9,746 bases of DNA from Pseudomonadota bacterium (GTDB taxonomy: Bacteria > Pseudomonadota > Alphaproteobacteria > Rhizobiales > Devosiaceae): positions 1 to 9,746 of the forward strand of contig JAEZBF010000065.1 in NCBI GenBank assembly GCA_023427545.1. Direction: 5' to 3'. Position 1 is the stretch's first letter. Each line of letters begins with the position of its first letter. Below are positions 1-6,824 of this stretch, piece by piece. A program made the position numbers and the translations under genes. The notes beneath the pieces are model-generated. The model was not told the DNA's origin, ran no database searches, and saw nothing but the letters and a program-made list of their open reading frames with translations.

Positions 1-2
1 CT

Positions 3-866
3 ACTATCGTGGCAGTGCTGCTGGCTGTGCTGTTCTTTCGCGGGGCGGGGGCGGGCAGGCTCGTTCTGGTGCTGGCCGTGCTGGGGTTTGCGGCGTCGGC
101 CGCAACCTACCTGCCTGAGTTCATCGGAAGTTTCGCCACGCGCCCGGCCCCGCCGACTGACGGGCGCCCAGTGCTGAAGGTGATGACCCACAACGTCTTT
201 GGCCTGAACTACGACATGGCCCGGGTGGCGCGGAACATTTTCGCCGAAGATCCGGACATCCTGGCGCTACAGGAATATTTTCCCGAGCAGCGTGGTCCGC
301 TCCACCCCATCCTGCTGCAGCGGTACCCCTATTTCGCGTTCTGTATCGGCGGCAAGCGCGCGAACGTCGGACTCTATTCCAAGCTCCCGTTCGTCGAAAA
401 AGCGCAAGGCGCCTGCAGTGAAACGGCCACCCCGCAGCAGCGCACGTCGCGGCTAGTGGGCACCTTCACACTGAGCGACGGCACCACGTTCTCGGTGCTC
501 ACAACGCACTTGGACTGGCCCCTGCCCGCCGCCCGCCAGCAGGCGCAGATGTCCGAACTCGTCGCCGCGATCGGCGAGATCAACGGTCCCCTGATCGTCA
601 TGGGTGACATGAACTCGACGCCGTGGTCCTACGCGCTCCGCGGACTGGTCTCCCGCACCGGGCTTGAGCGGCAGACGCGCAACCTCATCACCTGGCCGCT
701 CGCCATCGGCGGCGACGAGGGGCTGCTGCGCACCATCCCGTTCCTACCCCTCGACCAGGTGATGACGCGCGGCATCGCTGTGCACGAGCTGCGCTCCGCC
801 GCCGACGACGGCAGCGACCACCTGCCGGTGGTCTTCACCTTCTCGGTGGACCTCCTAGCGAACTAG
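3..866 (+). CDS. Endonuclease/exonuclease/phosphatase family protein, 5'-partial
   Basis: This is a metal-dependent hydrolase of the EEP (exonuclease III/sphingomyelinase-like) fold; its substrate cannot be told from sequence. Numbering from the GTG at position 9, the fold's motifs appear in order: THN with N62, QE with E89, THLD with H167, GDMN with D200 and N202, DQV with D249, and SDH with D270/H271. These are the metal-binding and catalytic positions of the family. Residues 1-10 and 18-35 are hydrophobic, which suggests membrane segments ahead of a catalytic domain that begins near residue 55. The frame is open to the left edge, so the GTG is probably internal and the true start lies upstream. 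The gene converges on parC and shares its TAG stop bases. It belongs to a different transcription unit from the other genes. The family call is firm; whether it cuts nucleic acid, phospholipid or another phosphoester is unknown. Confidence 0.85.
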   Translation, partial: TIVAVLLAVLFFRGAGAGRLVLVLAVLGFAASAATYLPEFIGSFATRPAPPTDGRPVLKVMTHNVFGLNYDMARVARNIFAEDPDILALQEYFPEQRGPLHPILLQRYPYFAFCIGGKRANVGLYSKLPFVEKAQGACSETATPQQRTSRLVGTFTLSDGTTFSVLTTHLDWPLPAARQQAQMSELVAAIGEINGPLIVMGDMNSTPWSYALRGLVSRTGLERQTRNLITWPLAIGGDEGLLRTIPFLPLDQVMTRGIAVHELRSAADDGSDHLPVVFTFSVDLLAN

Positions 867-3139
867 CCGCTGAAGCGGTTACTGCGGGGGAAACCGTTCG
901 GCGCCTGGCGGCCGGCTTGGGCGCGGTCGCCGAGCCAATCGGTGAGCTCGGCCATCGACTTGACGAACGTGCGACCGGAGCTGTCGGTCCAGCTCAGCCC
1001 ATCGGAGGCGTTGAACACCCTGAGGTCGGAAATGCCGCCGTCCTTATAGCGCTGCAGGCGTACGCCTTTGCCGCGGGTCATTTCGGGCAGCTCGCTGATC
1101 GGGAATACCAGCAGCTTGCGGTTCTGCCCGATCACCGCAACCCGGTCGCCCACTGCAGGGACGATCAACCGGGCTTCATCGGGCGCAGCGACATTGAGCA
1201 CCTGCTTACCCTTGCGCGTATTGGCAATGAGCTCGTCCTCGGTCACGAGGAAGCCGTTACCCGCAGCCGAGGCAATAACCCGCTTGGTGCCGGGCCGGTG
1301 GACGAAGAGGTCGACGATGTCGCTGCCCTCGTCCATGTCGATCATCAGCCGCAGGGGCTCGCCCTGTCCGCGCCCTCCGGGCAGCTTGTCGGCTGCGAGC
1401 GTATAGACCTTGCCGGCCGTGGATACCGCCAGCAGCTTGTCGGTGGTTTCACCGCGGACCATCAGCTTGAGCCGGTCACCCGCCTTGAAGCTCTTGTCAT
1501 CGACTTCGGTGACGTGGCCCTTGACCGTCCGGATCCACCCCTTCTCGGACAGGATCACCGTGATCGGCTCACGCTCGATGAAAGCGGTCGCGAGTTCGTC
1601 GACGTCCGTGTCGGGCACCACGCCGATGCTGGTGCGGCGTGCGCCCAGCTTGGTGTCGGGGCCGAACTCCTTCTTGAGAGCCGCAACCTGCTTTGTGATC
1701 TCGCCCCACTGCCGCCGCTCCGACGCGAGCAGGCCCTGCAGATGTGACTGCTCTTCCGTCAGCGCCTTGAACTCGGTCCGGATCTCGAGCTCGTCGAGCT
1801 TGCGCAGCGCGCGCAGGCGCATGTTGAGGATCGCTTCGGCCTGGCCATCGGTCAGGGAAAACCGCGCAATCAGCTCAGCCTTGGCGTCGTCCGCCTCGCG
1901 GATGATGCGGATGACCTCATCGAGGTTGAGGTAGGCGATGAGGTAGCCGCCGAGCACCTCCAGCCGGGTGGCGATCTGGTCGAGCCGGTGCTGCGTGCGG
2001 CGGACGAGCACAGCCTTGCGGTGCTCGAGCCAGGCCTTGAGTGCCTCGATGAGGCTCATCACCCGCGGCACGGTGCCGTGGTCGAGCACGTTGAGGTTGA
2101 GCGGGAAGCGGATCTCGAGATCGGAGAGCCGGAAGACCTGCTCCATCAGGACGTTCGCGTCCACCGTGCCGGCGCGCGGTTCGAGCACGAGACGGATATC
2201 GTCGGCGCTCTCGTCACGCACGTCCTTGAGCAGCGGCAGCTTCTTGGCCAGCACGAGCTCGGCGAGCTTTTCGACCAGCTTGTCCTTCTGCACGCCATAG
2301 GGGATTTCAGTGACGATGACGTGGTAGACGCCGCGTCCCTTATCTTCCTTGTGCCACTTGGAGCGGAGGCGGAATGAACCGCGGCCGGTGGCATAGGCTT
2401 GGCGCACCGTCTCGGCGCTATCGACCAGGACGCCGCCCGTGGGGAAATCTGGGCCGCGGATCAGCCCGTCGTCTGGTTCACCGGGGCGATCCTTGTGCAG
2501 GATGTCCTCGAGCGTAGCGTCCCGCCGCATGATCAGGATCAGCGCCGCCTCGCAAAGCTCCGCCACGTTGTGTGGCGGGACCGAGGTGGCCATGCCGACG
2601 GCAATGCCGATCGAGCCGTTGGCGAGCAGATTGGGGAAGTTGGACGGAAGCACGAGAGGCTCCTCGTCCTCGCCGTCGTAGGTCGGGCGGAAGTCGACCG
2701 CATTCTCGGCCATGCCCTCCATGAGCCGGCCGGCAACGGCTGTCATGCGGCTCTCGGTGTAGCGCATGGCGGCGGCGCTATCGCCGTCGATGTTGCCGAA
2801 GTTTCCCTGACCGTCGACCAGCGGGTAACGCAGCGCAAAATCCTGCGCCATGCGCACGAGCGCGTCGTAGATCGACTGATCGCCGTGCGGGTGGAACTTG
2901 CCGATGACGTCGCCGACCACTCGCGCCGACTTCTTGTACCCCTGCCCGGGATCGAGCCGCAGCAGCCGCATGGCATGCAGGATGCGCCGGTGGACCGGTT
3001 TCAGCCCGTCGCGCGCGTCAGGGAGCGCACGCTGCGTAATGGTCGAGAGCGCATAGGCGAGGTAGCGCGTCTCCAGCGCCTTGCGGAGATCGATGACGCT
3101 GTCGCCATCGGAGGGCGGGAGCGTGTCGGCGTCAGACAT
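863..3139 (-). CDS. parC: DNA topoisomerase IV subunit A (ParC)
   Basis: ParC is the DNA breakage-reunion subunit of topoisomerase IV. It pairs with ParE to unlink daughter chromosomes. The 758-residue product has the usual ParC length. It opens with the winged-helix domain (DGLKPVHRRIL at about 44-54). The quinolone-pocket motif HPHGDQSIYD lies at 83-92 and the catalytic tyrosine at Y127 in AAMRYTE. A tower and coiled-coil region follows, and the C-terminal part is a degenerate beta-propeller with RGKGVRLQRY. The canonical GyrA box is not seen, which favours ParC over GyrA. I chose the ATG at 3139. A TTG two codons upstream is also in frame but has no better ribosome site. The gene starts 12 bases after recO and ends the minus-strand gene train. 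At the position of the quinolone-resistance serine (E. coli GyrA S83) there is Q88, and D92 matches the second hot spot. Confidence 0.96.
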   Translation of the reverse strand: MSDADTLPPSDGDSVIDLRKALETRYLAYALSTITQRALPDARDGLKPVHRRILHAMRLLRLDPGQGYKKSARVVGDVIGKFHPHGDQSIYDALVRMAQDFALRYPLVDGQGNFGNIDGDSAAAMRYTESRMTAVAGRLMEGMAENAVDFRPTYDGEDEEPLVLPSNFPNLLANGSIGIAVGMATSVPPHNVAELCEAALILIMRRDATLEDILHKDRPGEPDDGLIRGPDFPTGGVLVDSAETVRQAYATGRGSFRLRSKWHKEDKGRGVYHVIVTEIPYGVQKDKLVEKLAELVLAKKLPLLKDVRDESADDIRLVLEPRAGTVDANVLMEQVFRLSDLEIRFPLNLNVLDHGTVPRVMSLIEALKAWLEHRKAVLVRRTQHRLDQIATRLEVLGGYLIAYLNLDEVIRIIREADDAKAELIARFSLTDGQAEAILNMRLRALRKLDELEIRTEFKALTEEQSHLQGLLASERRQWGEITKQVAALKKEFGPDTKLGARRTSIGVVPDTDVDELATAFIEREPITVILSEKGWIRTVKGHVTEVDDKSFKAGDRLKLMVRGETTDKLLAVSTAGKVYTLAADKLPGGRGQGEPLRLMIDMDEGSDIVDLFVHRPGTKRVIASAAGNGFLVTEDELIANTRKGKQVLNVAAPDEARLIVPAVGDRVAVIGQNRKLLVFPISELPEMTRGKGVRLQRYKDGGISDLRVFNASDGLSWTDSSGRTFVKSMAELTDWLGDRAQAGRQAPNGFPRSNRFSG

Positions 3140-3151
3140 TGGCAATCCGAA

Positions 3152-3862
3152 TCATCCGGCGAGTATACCCACCAGCGCGTCACGTATCGCGGGTGGATCG
3201 ACGAGACGTGGCTGCCAGACGTGCACGTCGAGAAAGTGGCCGGTCAGGGTGAAGGCGGCGGCGAGATCCCCCCCCTGGGGTGGCTCGCGGGTCTTGAGGA
3301 AGGGCGGCAGCACTAGGAGGCGGTCCCGATAGGGCTCGGCGGCGCTCCGGCTCACCGCCCTCCCCGACTTCGGCGAGACGTGGGTGAGCTCGGCGGTCAC
3401 GCCAGTCGCGGCGCAGCTCATGAGATCGAGACCGAAGCCGAGCTCATCGAGCAGCGTCAGCTCGAACCGGGCGAGCGCCTCGCCGAGAGCTGCCGGCGTA
3501 TCGTGGTCCAGCGCACGCAACGCCAGCGCCAGTAGTCGATCGTGCGGGTCGCGCTCTGGCAGCAGGCGCAGATGATCGCAGAGCAGCTGGCAGGCGTAGA
3601 GACGCGTCCGGCTGGCGATCAGCTCGGCCGCCCGAGGCTCCAACAGCTCGACGGTGAAGGTGCCGAGATGGTCCTCGAGCCGGGCGCGCCAGGTCAGCTG
3701 CACCGAGTTGCCCGCCTGCAGCGTCGGCGCGAGCTTGCTCGAGCGGCCGCCGCGAACGAGCCCAAGGTGGCGCCCCCGGCCCTCCACCATCACCTCCGCG
3801 ATGACGCTGCTCTCCCCGTGCCGCCGCACGCCGATGATGAGACCTTCACCCGTCCACTGCAT
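3152..3862 (-). CDS. recO: DNA repair protein RecO
   Basis: RecO is a recombination mediator. With RecR it loads RecA onto SSB-coated single-stranded DNA during gap repair (RecFOR pathway). The 236-residue product matches the family length. An OB-fold N-terminus (about 1-80) contains the typical GLIIGVRRHGESS and an arginine-rich GRGRHLGLVRGG stretch. A helical region (about 82-145) follows, with LYACQLLCDHLRLLPERDPH, and then the C-terminal segment with VSPKSGRAVS. Some RecO proteins carry a four-cysteine zinc module after the helical region. Here only C150 remains there, so zinc binding is unlikely. The ATG at 3862 is preceded by a weak AGAAG ribosome site (3873-3869) six bases away. The gene follows era after 51 bases and is followed by parC after 12. 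I am confident from the N-terminus, length and place next to era. Confidence 0.93.
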   Translation of the reverse strand: MQWTGEGLIIGVRRHGESSVIAEVMVEGRGRHLGLVRGGRSSKLAPTLQAGNSVQLTWRARLEDHLGTFTVELLEPRAAELIASRTRLYACQLLCDHLRLLPERDPHDRLLALALRALDHDTPAALGEALARFELTLLDELGFGLDLMSCAATGVTAELTHVSPKSGRAVSRSAAEPYRDRLLVLPPFLKTREPPQGGDLAAAFTLTGHFLDVHVWQPRLVDPPAIRDALVGILAG

Positions 3863-3913
3863 GGATTGCTTCTAGCACATCGGGACGTTGCGGGCTGACT
3901 GTGAGCGCCGGCT

Positions 3914-4852
3914 TCACCGCTTCCCGTGCGGGAACTCCAGGCCCATTTCGCGGTAGCGCTCGGGATCGTCGGCCCACTTCTCCCGGACCTTGACGAAGAG
4001 AAAGAGGTGGACCGGCACCTCAAAGATCTCCTGGAGCTCCGCGCGAGCCTCCGCACCGATCGCCTTGATGGTCTGCCCGCCGGCGCCGAGCACGATCTTC
4101 TTGTGCGTGTCGCGCGTGACGTAGACGACCTGATCGATGCGATAGGAGCCGTCTTTCTGGACCTGGAACCGCTCGTTCTCGACTGTGGTGTTGTAGGGGA
4201 TCTCGTCGTGGATGCGCAGGAACAGCTTCTCGCGCGTGACTTCGGCGGCGGTGAGCTGGAGCGTCAGGTCGGTGAGCTGATCCTCGGGGAAATGCCAGGG
4301 CCCGAGCGGCGCCCGCTTGCTGCACCAATCCAGAAAATCGGGCACACCGTCGCCCTTGATCGCGGAGACCATGAACGTGGTCTCGAAACGAGTGCGCTCG
4401 TTGAGGCTCGCTGAAAGCGCCAGCAGGCTCTCGCGCTTGACCAGATCGACCTTGTTGAGCACCAGCACCTTGTCGTGCCGGATCTGCGTCAGCCCCTCAA
4501 CCAGCGACTCAACTTCGGCCGTCATCCCCTTGCTGGCGTCCACGATCATGGCGACGAGGTCGGCATCCCCTGCCCCGGTCCAGGCGGCATCGACCATGGC
4601 CCGGTCCAGCCGGCGCTTGGGCACGAAGATGCCGGGCGTATCGATGAACACCAGCTGGGTGTCCCCCGAAGTGACCACCCCGCGGATCATTGCGCGCGTG
4701 GTCTGCGCCTTGTGCGTGACGATCGACACCTTGGCGCCGACCAGCGAATTGAGCAGCGTCGACTTGCCGGCGTTAGGCGCCCCCACCAGCGCGACGAAGG
4801 CGCAGCGGGGATGTTCCGGCTCGGGTGTCGAGCTCTCGGCCACTTCAGTCAA
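3914..4852 (-). CDS. era: GTPase Era
   Basis: Era is an essential GTPase that binds the 3' end of 16S rRNA and acts in 30S ribosome maturation. All GTPase motifs are visible: G1 GAPNAGKS at 24-31, the switch I region THKAQTTR at 46-53, G3 DTPG at 71-74, G4 NKVD at 133-136 and G5 SA at 163-164. The C-terminal KH RNA-binding domain has its GxxG loop as GAGG at 256-259, within KKIVLGAGGQTIKAIG. Total length is 312 residues; the first 17 or so form a polar N-terminal tail. The start is a TTG whose TTGA overlaps the rnc stop by four bases. A GGAAGGA ribosome site (4865-4859) sits six bases upstream. A GTG three codons further on would place that site too far away. The rnc-era pairing is conserved in bacteria and fits joint control of rRNA processing and subunit assembly. 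Confidence 0.97.
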   Translation of the reverse strand: MTEVAESSTPEPEHPRCAFVALVGAPNAGKSTLLNSLVGAKVSIVTHKAQTTRAMIRGVVTSGDTQLVFIDTPGIFVPKRRLDRAMVDAAWTGAGDADLVAMIVDASKGMTAEVESLVEGLTQIRHDKVLVLNKVDLVKRESLLALSASLNERTRFETTFMVSAIKGDGVPDFLDWCSKRAPLGPWHFPEDQLTDLTLQLTAAEVTREKLFLRIHDEIPYNTTVENERFQVQKDGSYRIDQVVYVTRDTHKKIVLGAGGQTIKAIGAEARAELQEIFEVPVHLFLFVKVREKWADDPERYREMGLEFPHGKR

Positions 4853-5553
4853 ATCGAGTCCTTCCAGACTTTCTCCCGGACGAGGAAGCGCTCGGCCGCC
4901 TTGTGTTCAGCGAGCTTCTTGCTCGGTCCGGTCGCGCGGAGCGGTTCGTGCCCGCGCAGGTTGATTTCAATCGTGAACTCAGGCGCATGGTCGGGGCCGA
5001 CGCGCTCGACCTCGACGTAAGCGGGCGGCTCCAAGCCTTTGCTCTGCGCCCATTCCTGCAGTGTCGTCTTGGCGTCGCTGCGCTCGTGGCCCGCCTGCCC
5101 CAGCTGGTCGCCGAAGAGGCGTTCCACCAACTCGTAAGCCTTGCCCAAACCGCCGTCACAATAGACGGCGCCGATCACCGCCTCGGCGACATCGCCGAGG
5201 ATCGCTTCCTTCTGCGCCCCGCCGGTGCGGGCCTCGCTCTCGCCGAGGTTGAGCTCGGTGCCGAGATCCAACTCGCGGGCGATGTGGGCACAGGTTTCCT
5301 TGCGCACGAGCGTGTTGAGCGCGCGGCTGAGCTCACCCTCGTTTGCCTTGGGCATCTTGCGGTAGAGCATGTCGGCGACGATCAGTCCGAGCACCCGGTC
5401 ACCCAGGAACTCGAGCCTTTGGTACGATTGGGCAATGCGCTTACCGGGCGAGACGGCGCTCGAGTGGGTGAGCGCCTTGTCGAGCAGATCGGGGTCGGCG
5501 AAGCGGTAGCCGAGCCGCGCCTCGAGCCGTTCGTGCCGCCCGGCGCGGCTCAT
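4849..5553 (-). CDS. rnc: Ribonuclease III
   Basis: RNase III is the double-strand-specific endoribonuclease that processes rRNA precursors and structured mRNAs. With the chosen start the protein has 234 residues. The catalytic domain carries the signature RLEFLGDRVL at 46-55 with E48 and D52, and GDVAEAVIGA with D121 and E124. These four acidic residues are the metal ligands. A double-stranded-RNA-binding domain follows at about 160-228, from DAKTTLQEWAQ to SKKLAEHKAAERFL. I chose the ATG at 5553 because it forms an ATGA overlap with the lepB stop and gives a normal family N-terminus (HERLEARLGYRF). No Shine-Dalgarno precedes it, so translation probably depends on coupling to lepB. An in-frame ATG at 5622, overlapping lepB by 73 bases, would add 23 residues and is less likely. 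The stop overlaps the era start. Confidence 0.96.
   Translation of the reverse strand: MSRAGRHERLEARLGYRFADPDLLDKALTHSSAVSPGKRIAQSYQRLEFLGDRVLGLIVADMLYRKMPKANEGELSRALNTLVRKETCAHIARELDLGTELNLGESEARTGGAQKEAILGDVAEAVIGAVYCDGGLGKAYELVERLFGDQLGQAGHERSDAKTTLQEWAQSKGLEPPAYVEVERVGPDHAPEFTIEINLRGHEPLRATGPSKKLAEHKAAERFLVREKVWKDSI
4859..4865 (-). promoter_or_regulatory. Shine-Dalgarno deciding the TTG start of era
   Basis: GGAAGGA on the minus strand is six bases upstream of the TTG at 4852, inside the rnc coding end. This spacing selects the TTG over the in-frame GTG at 4843. The TTGA overlap with the rnc stop matches the other overlaps in this gene train. Confidence 0.65.
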
Positions 5554-6344
5554 TTCGGGGTCGAGGTGTAGCTCTGGTAGACCGACTGCAGCATACGGTC
5601 CCAGCGGACGTTGGCGGGCCATTCCCAGAGCTTCCAGGGCGCGATGTTGTCCTTGATCGAGAAGAACCGCGCCTCCGCCTTGCCGATGAGATTGCCGGAC
5701 GGCACGTAGCCGACGGCGCTAAGCACACGGCTGTCCTGGCTGCGGTCGCGGTTGTCGCCCATCATGAAGAAGTGCCCCGCAGGGACAACGTACTCGGCGG
5801 TGTTGTCGAGCGGACCGTTGTCGGAAATCTCCTGCACGGTATGGGTAACGCCGTTGGGGAGGGTTTCCCTGTAGAGGATCACCGGCACGGTCTGCCCGTA
5901 GCTGTCGGTATCCGCGCCGCGGCCGACTTCCTCTCGCTCGACCAGCGTGCCGTTGATGTAGAGCCGGCCCTGCTTCATCTGGACATGGTCGCCTGGCATG
6001 CCGATGACCCGCTTGATGTAGTCCTCGCCCGCGATCTCGTTGCGGAACACCGCGATGTCGCCCTGGGTGGGATCGCGACCCATGATCCGCCCGTTGAACG
6101 GCAGCGGGAACGGGAATGAGTACTTGCCGAAGCCCCAGGTGAATTTCGATGCGACGAAATAATCGCCGATCATGAGGGTCGACTGCATGGAGGCGGTCGG
6201 TATCGAGAACGGCTGGTAGAGGAAGGTGCGAAACAGCACCGCGATGATCAGCGCTTCGATGATGACGACGATAGTATCGCGCAGTTCGCCGCCCGCGCTC
6301 TTCTTTTCGGCCTTGTCCTTGGCCTTGATCATCGGCTGGCTCAT
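5550..6344 (-). CDS. lepB: Signal peptidase I (leader peptidase)
   Basis: LepB is a membrane serine protease that removes signal peptides from exported proteins on the periplasmic side of the inner membrane. The 264-residue protein has one N-terminal membrane segment (about 24-43) after a lysine-rich cytoplasmic stretch. It then shows the S26 family boxes: box B with nucleophile S52 in IPTASMQSTL, box D with general base K111 in DYIKRVIGMPGD, and box E MGDNRDRSQDSR. The serine-lysine dyad is intact. Box B reads SMQST rather than the common SMxPT. A clear ribosome site, AAAGG at 6355-6351, lies six bases before the ATG. The gene is separated from acpS by 57 bases holding a strong inverted repeat, so it may be controlled partly on its own. 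Its stop overlaps the rnc start. Confidence 0.96.
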   Translation of the reverse strand: MSQPMIKAKDKAEKKSAGGELRDTIVVIIEALIIAVLFRTFLYQPFSIPTASMQSTLMIGDYFVASKFTWGFGKYSFPFPLPFNGRIMGRDPTQGDIAVFRNEIAGEDYIKRVIGMPGDHVQMKQGRLYINGTLVEREEVGRGADTDSYGQTVPVILYRETLPNGVTHTVQEISDNGPLDNTAEYVVPAGHFFMMGDNRDRSQDSRVLSAVGYVPSGNLIGKAEARFFSIKDNIAPWKLWEWPANVRWDRMLQSVYQSYTSTPK

Positions 6345-6350
6345 CTCTTG

Positions 6351-6355
6351 CCTTT
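6351..6355 (-). promoter_or_regulatory. Ribosome binding site of lepB
   Basis: AAAGG on the minus strand ends six bases before the lepB ATG at 6344. It sits immediately after the GC-rich inverted repeat at 6360-6397 in the transcript, so folding of that element could influence access to this site; that effect is inference. Confidence 0.6.
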
Positions 6356-6359
6356 CATG

Positions 6360-6397
6360 GGCGGCGCGGTCTCCGGGGGGCCCCCGGCGCAGCCGCC
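6360..6397 (-). repeat. GC-rich nested inverted repeat between acpS and lepB
   Basis: The inner element CCGGGGGGCCCCCGG (6373-6387) has two perfect 7-base arms around one central base. An outer pair, GGCGGC (6360-6365) and GCCGCC (6392-6397), flanks it. RNA from this region could form a very stable hairpin just ahead of the lepB ribosome site. No run of Ts follows on either strand, so it is not a classical Rho-independent terminator. It could be a processing or attenuation element, or chance in GC-rich DNA. It lies in one of the few gaps of the gene train. Confidence 0.55.
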
Positions 6398-6401
6398 GTG
6401 G

Positions 6402-6824
6402 TTACGGGGAAGCACCGGGTCGGTCAACAATGGGCAGCGCCTCGATGATGACAAAGGCTTGAGCCATGCCGCCATCGTCGGTGATGGTGAGGTGGATATG
6501 TGGCTCGTGCCCGGCGGGCACAAGACGTGAAAGCGCCGCGGCGGCGCCGTTGGTCAGCCGCATGGTCGGCTTGCCGGACGGCAGGTTCACCACCCCCAGA
6601 TCCCGCCAGTAGACGCCCCAGGCCATGCCGGTGCCAAGCGCTTTGGCGCAAGCCTCCTTGGCGGCGAAGCGTTTGGCGTAGGAGGCGGCGCGCTGGTTGC
6701 GCCCATCCGACTTACGCCGCTCGATGTCGGTGAAGCAGCGCTGGGTGAAACGCTCGCCGTAGCGCGTCAGCGTTTTCTCGACGCGCGAGATCTCACATAA
6801 ATCGTTGCCGAGGCCGACGATCAC
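6402..6824 (-). CDS. acpS: Holo-[acyl-carrier-protein] synthase
   Basis: AcpS transfers the 4'-phosphopantetheine arm of coenzyme A onto a serine of apo-acyl carrier protein and so activates it for fatty acid synthesis. The 140-residue length is at the upper end of the usual 120-140. The first motif, IVGLGNDLCEISRV, supplies the magnesium ligand D8. The second, KRFAAKEACAKALGTG at 51-66, supplies E57 and K61. The C-terminal strands HIHLTITDDGGMAQAFVIIE complete the trimer-forming fold. The start is GTG, overlapping the pyrE TGA as GTGA; only a poor G-rich stretch lies upstream as a ribosome site, so coupling to pyrE translation is likely. The last dozen residues (VDRPGASP and before) are a short tail beyond the core fold. 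Confidence 0.95.
   Translation of the reverse strand: MIVGLGNDLCEISRVEKTLTRYGERFTQRCFTDIERRKSDGRNQRAASYAKRFAAKEACAKALGTGMAWGVYWRDLGVVNLPSGKPTMRLTNGAAAALSRLVPAGHEPHIHLTITDDGGMAQAFVIIEALPIVDRPGASP

Noticed and set aside
3140..3145. A TTG two codons upstream as the parC start.
   Set aside because: The ATG at 3139 is equally placed, is a better start codon, and no ribosome site favours the TTG.
2399..3316. A 305-codon plus-strand frame opposite parC and recO, plus another at 917-1747.
   Set aside because: Both are antisense shadows of conserved proteins. The translations look like reversed-codon artefacts and have no recognisable domain.
3863..3913. Possible terminator or promoter in the era-recO gap, including a GTGA/TCAC inverted repeat around a GCCGGC palindrome (3901-3917).
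   Set aside because: The stem is only about five pairs, partly inside the era stop region, with no T-run and no recognisable -35/-10 pair.
5554..5622. An upstream in-frame ATG that would extend RNase III by 23 residues into lepB.
   Set aside because: The ATGA overlap at 5550-5553 gives a family-typical N-terminus; the extension would overlap lepB by 73 bases and its residues look like out-of-frame lepB.
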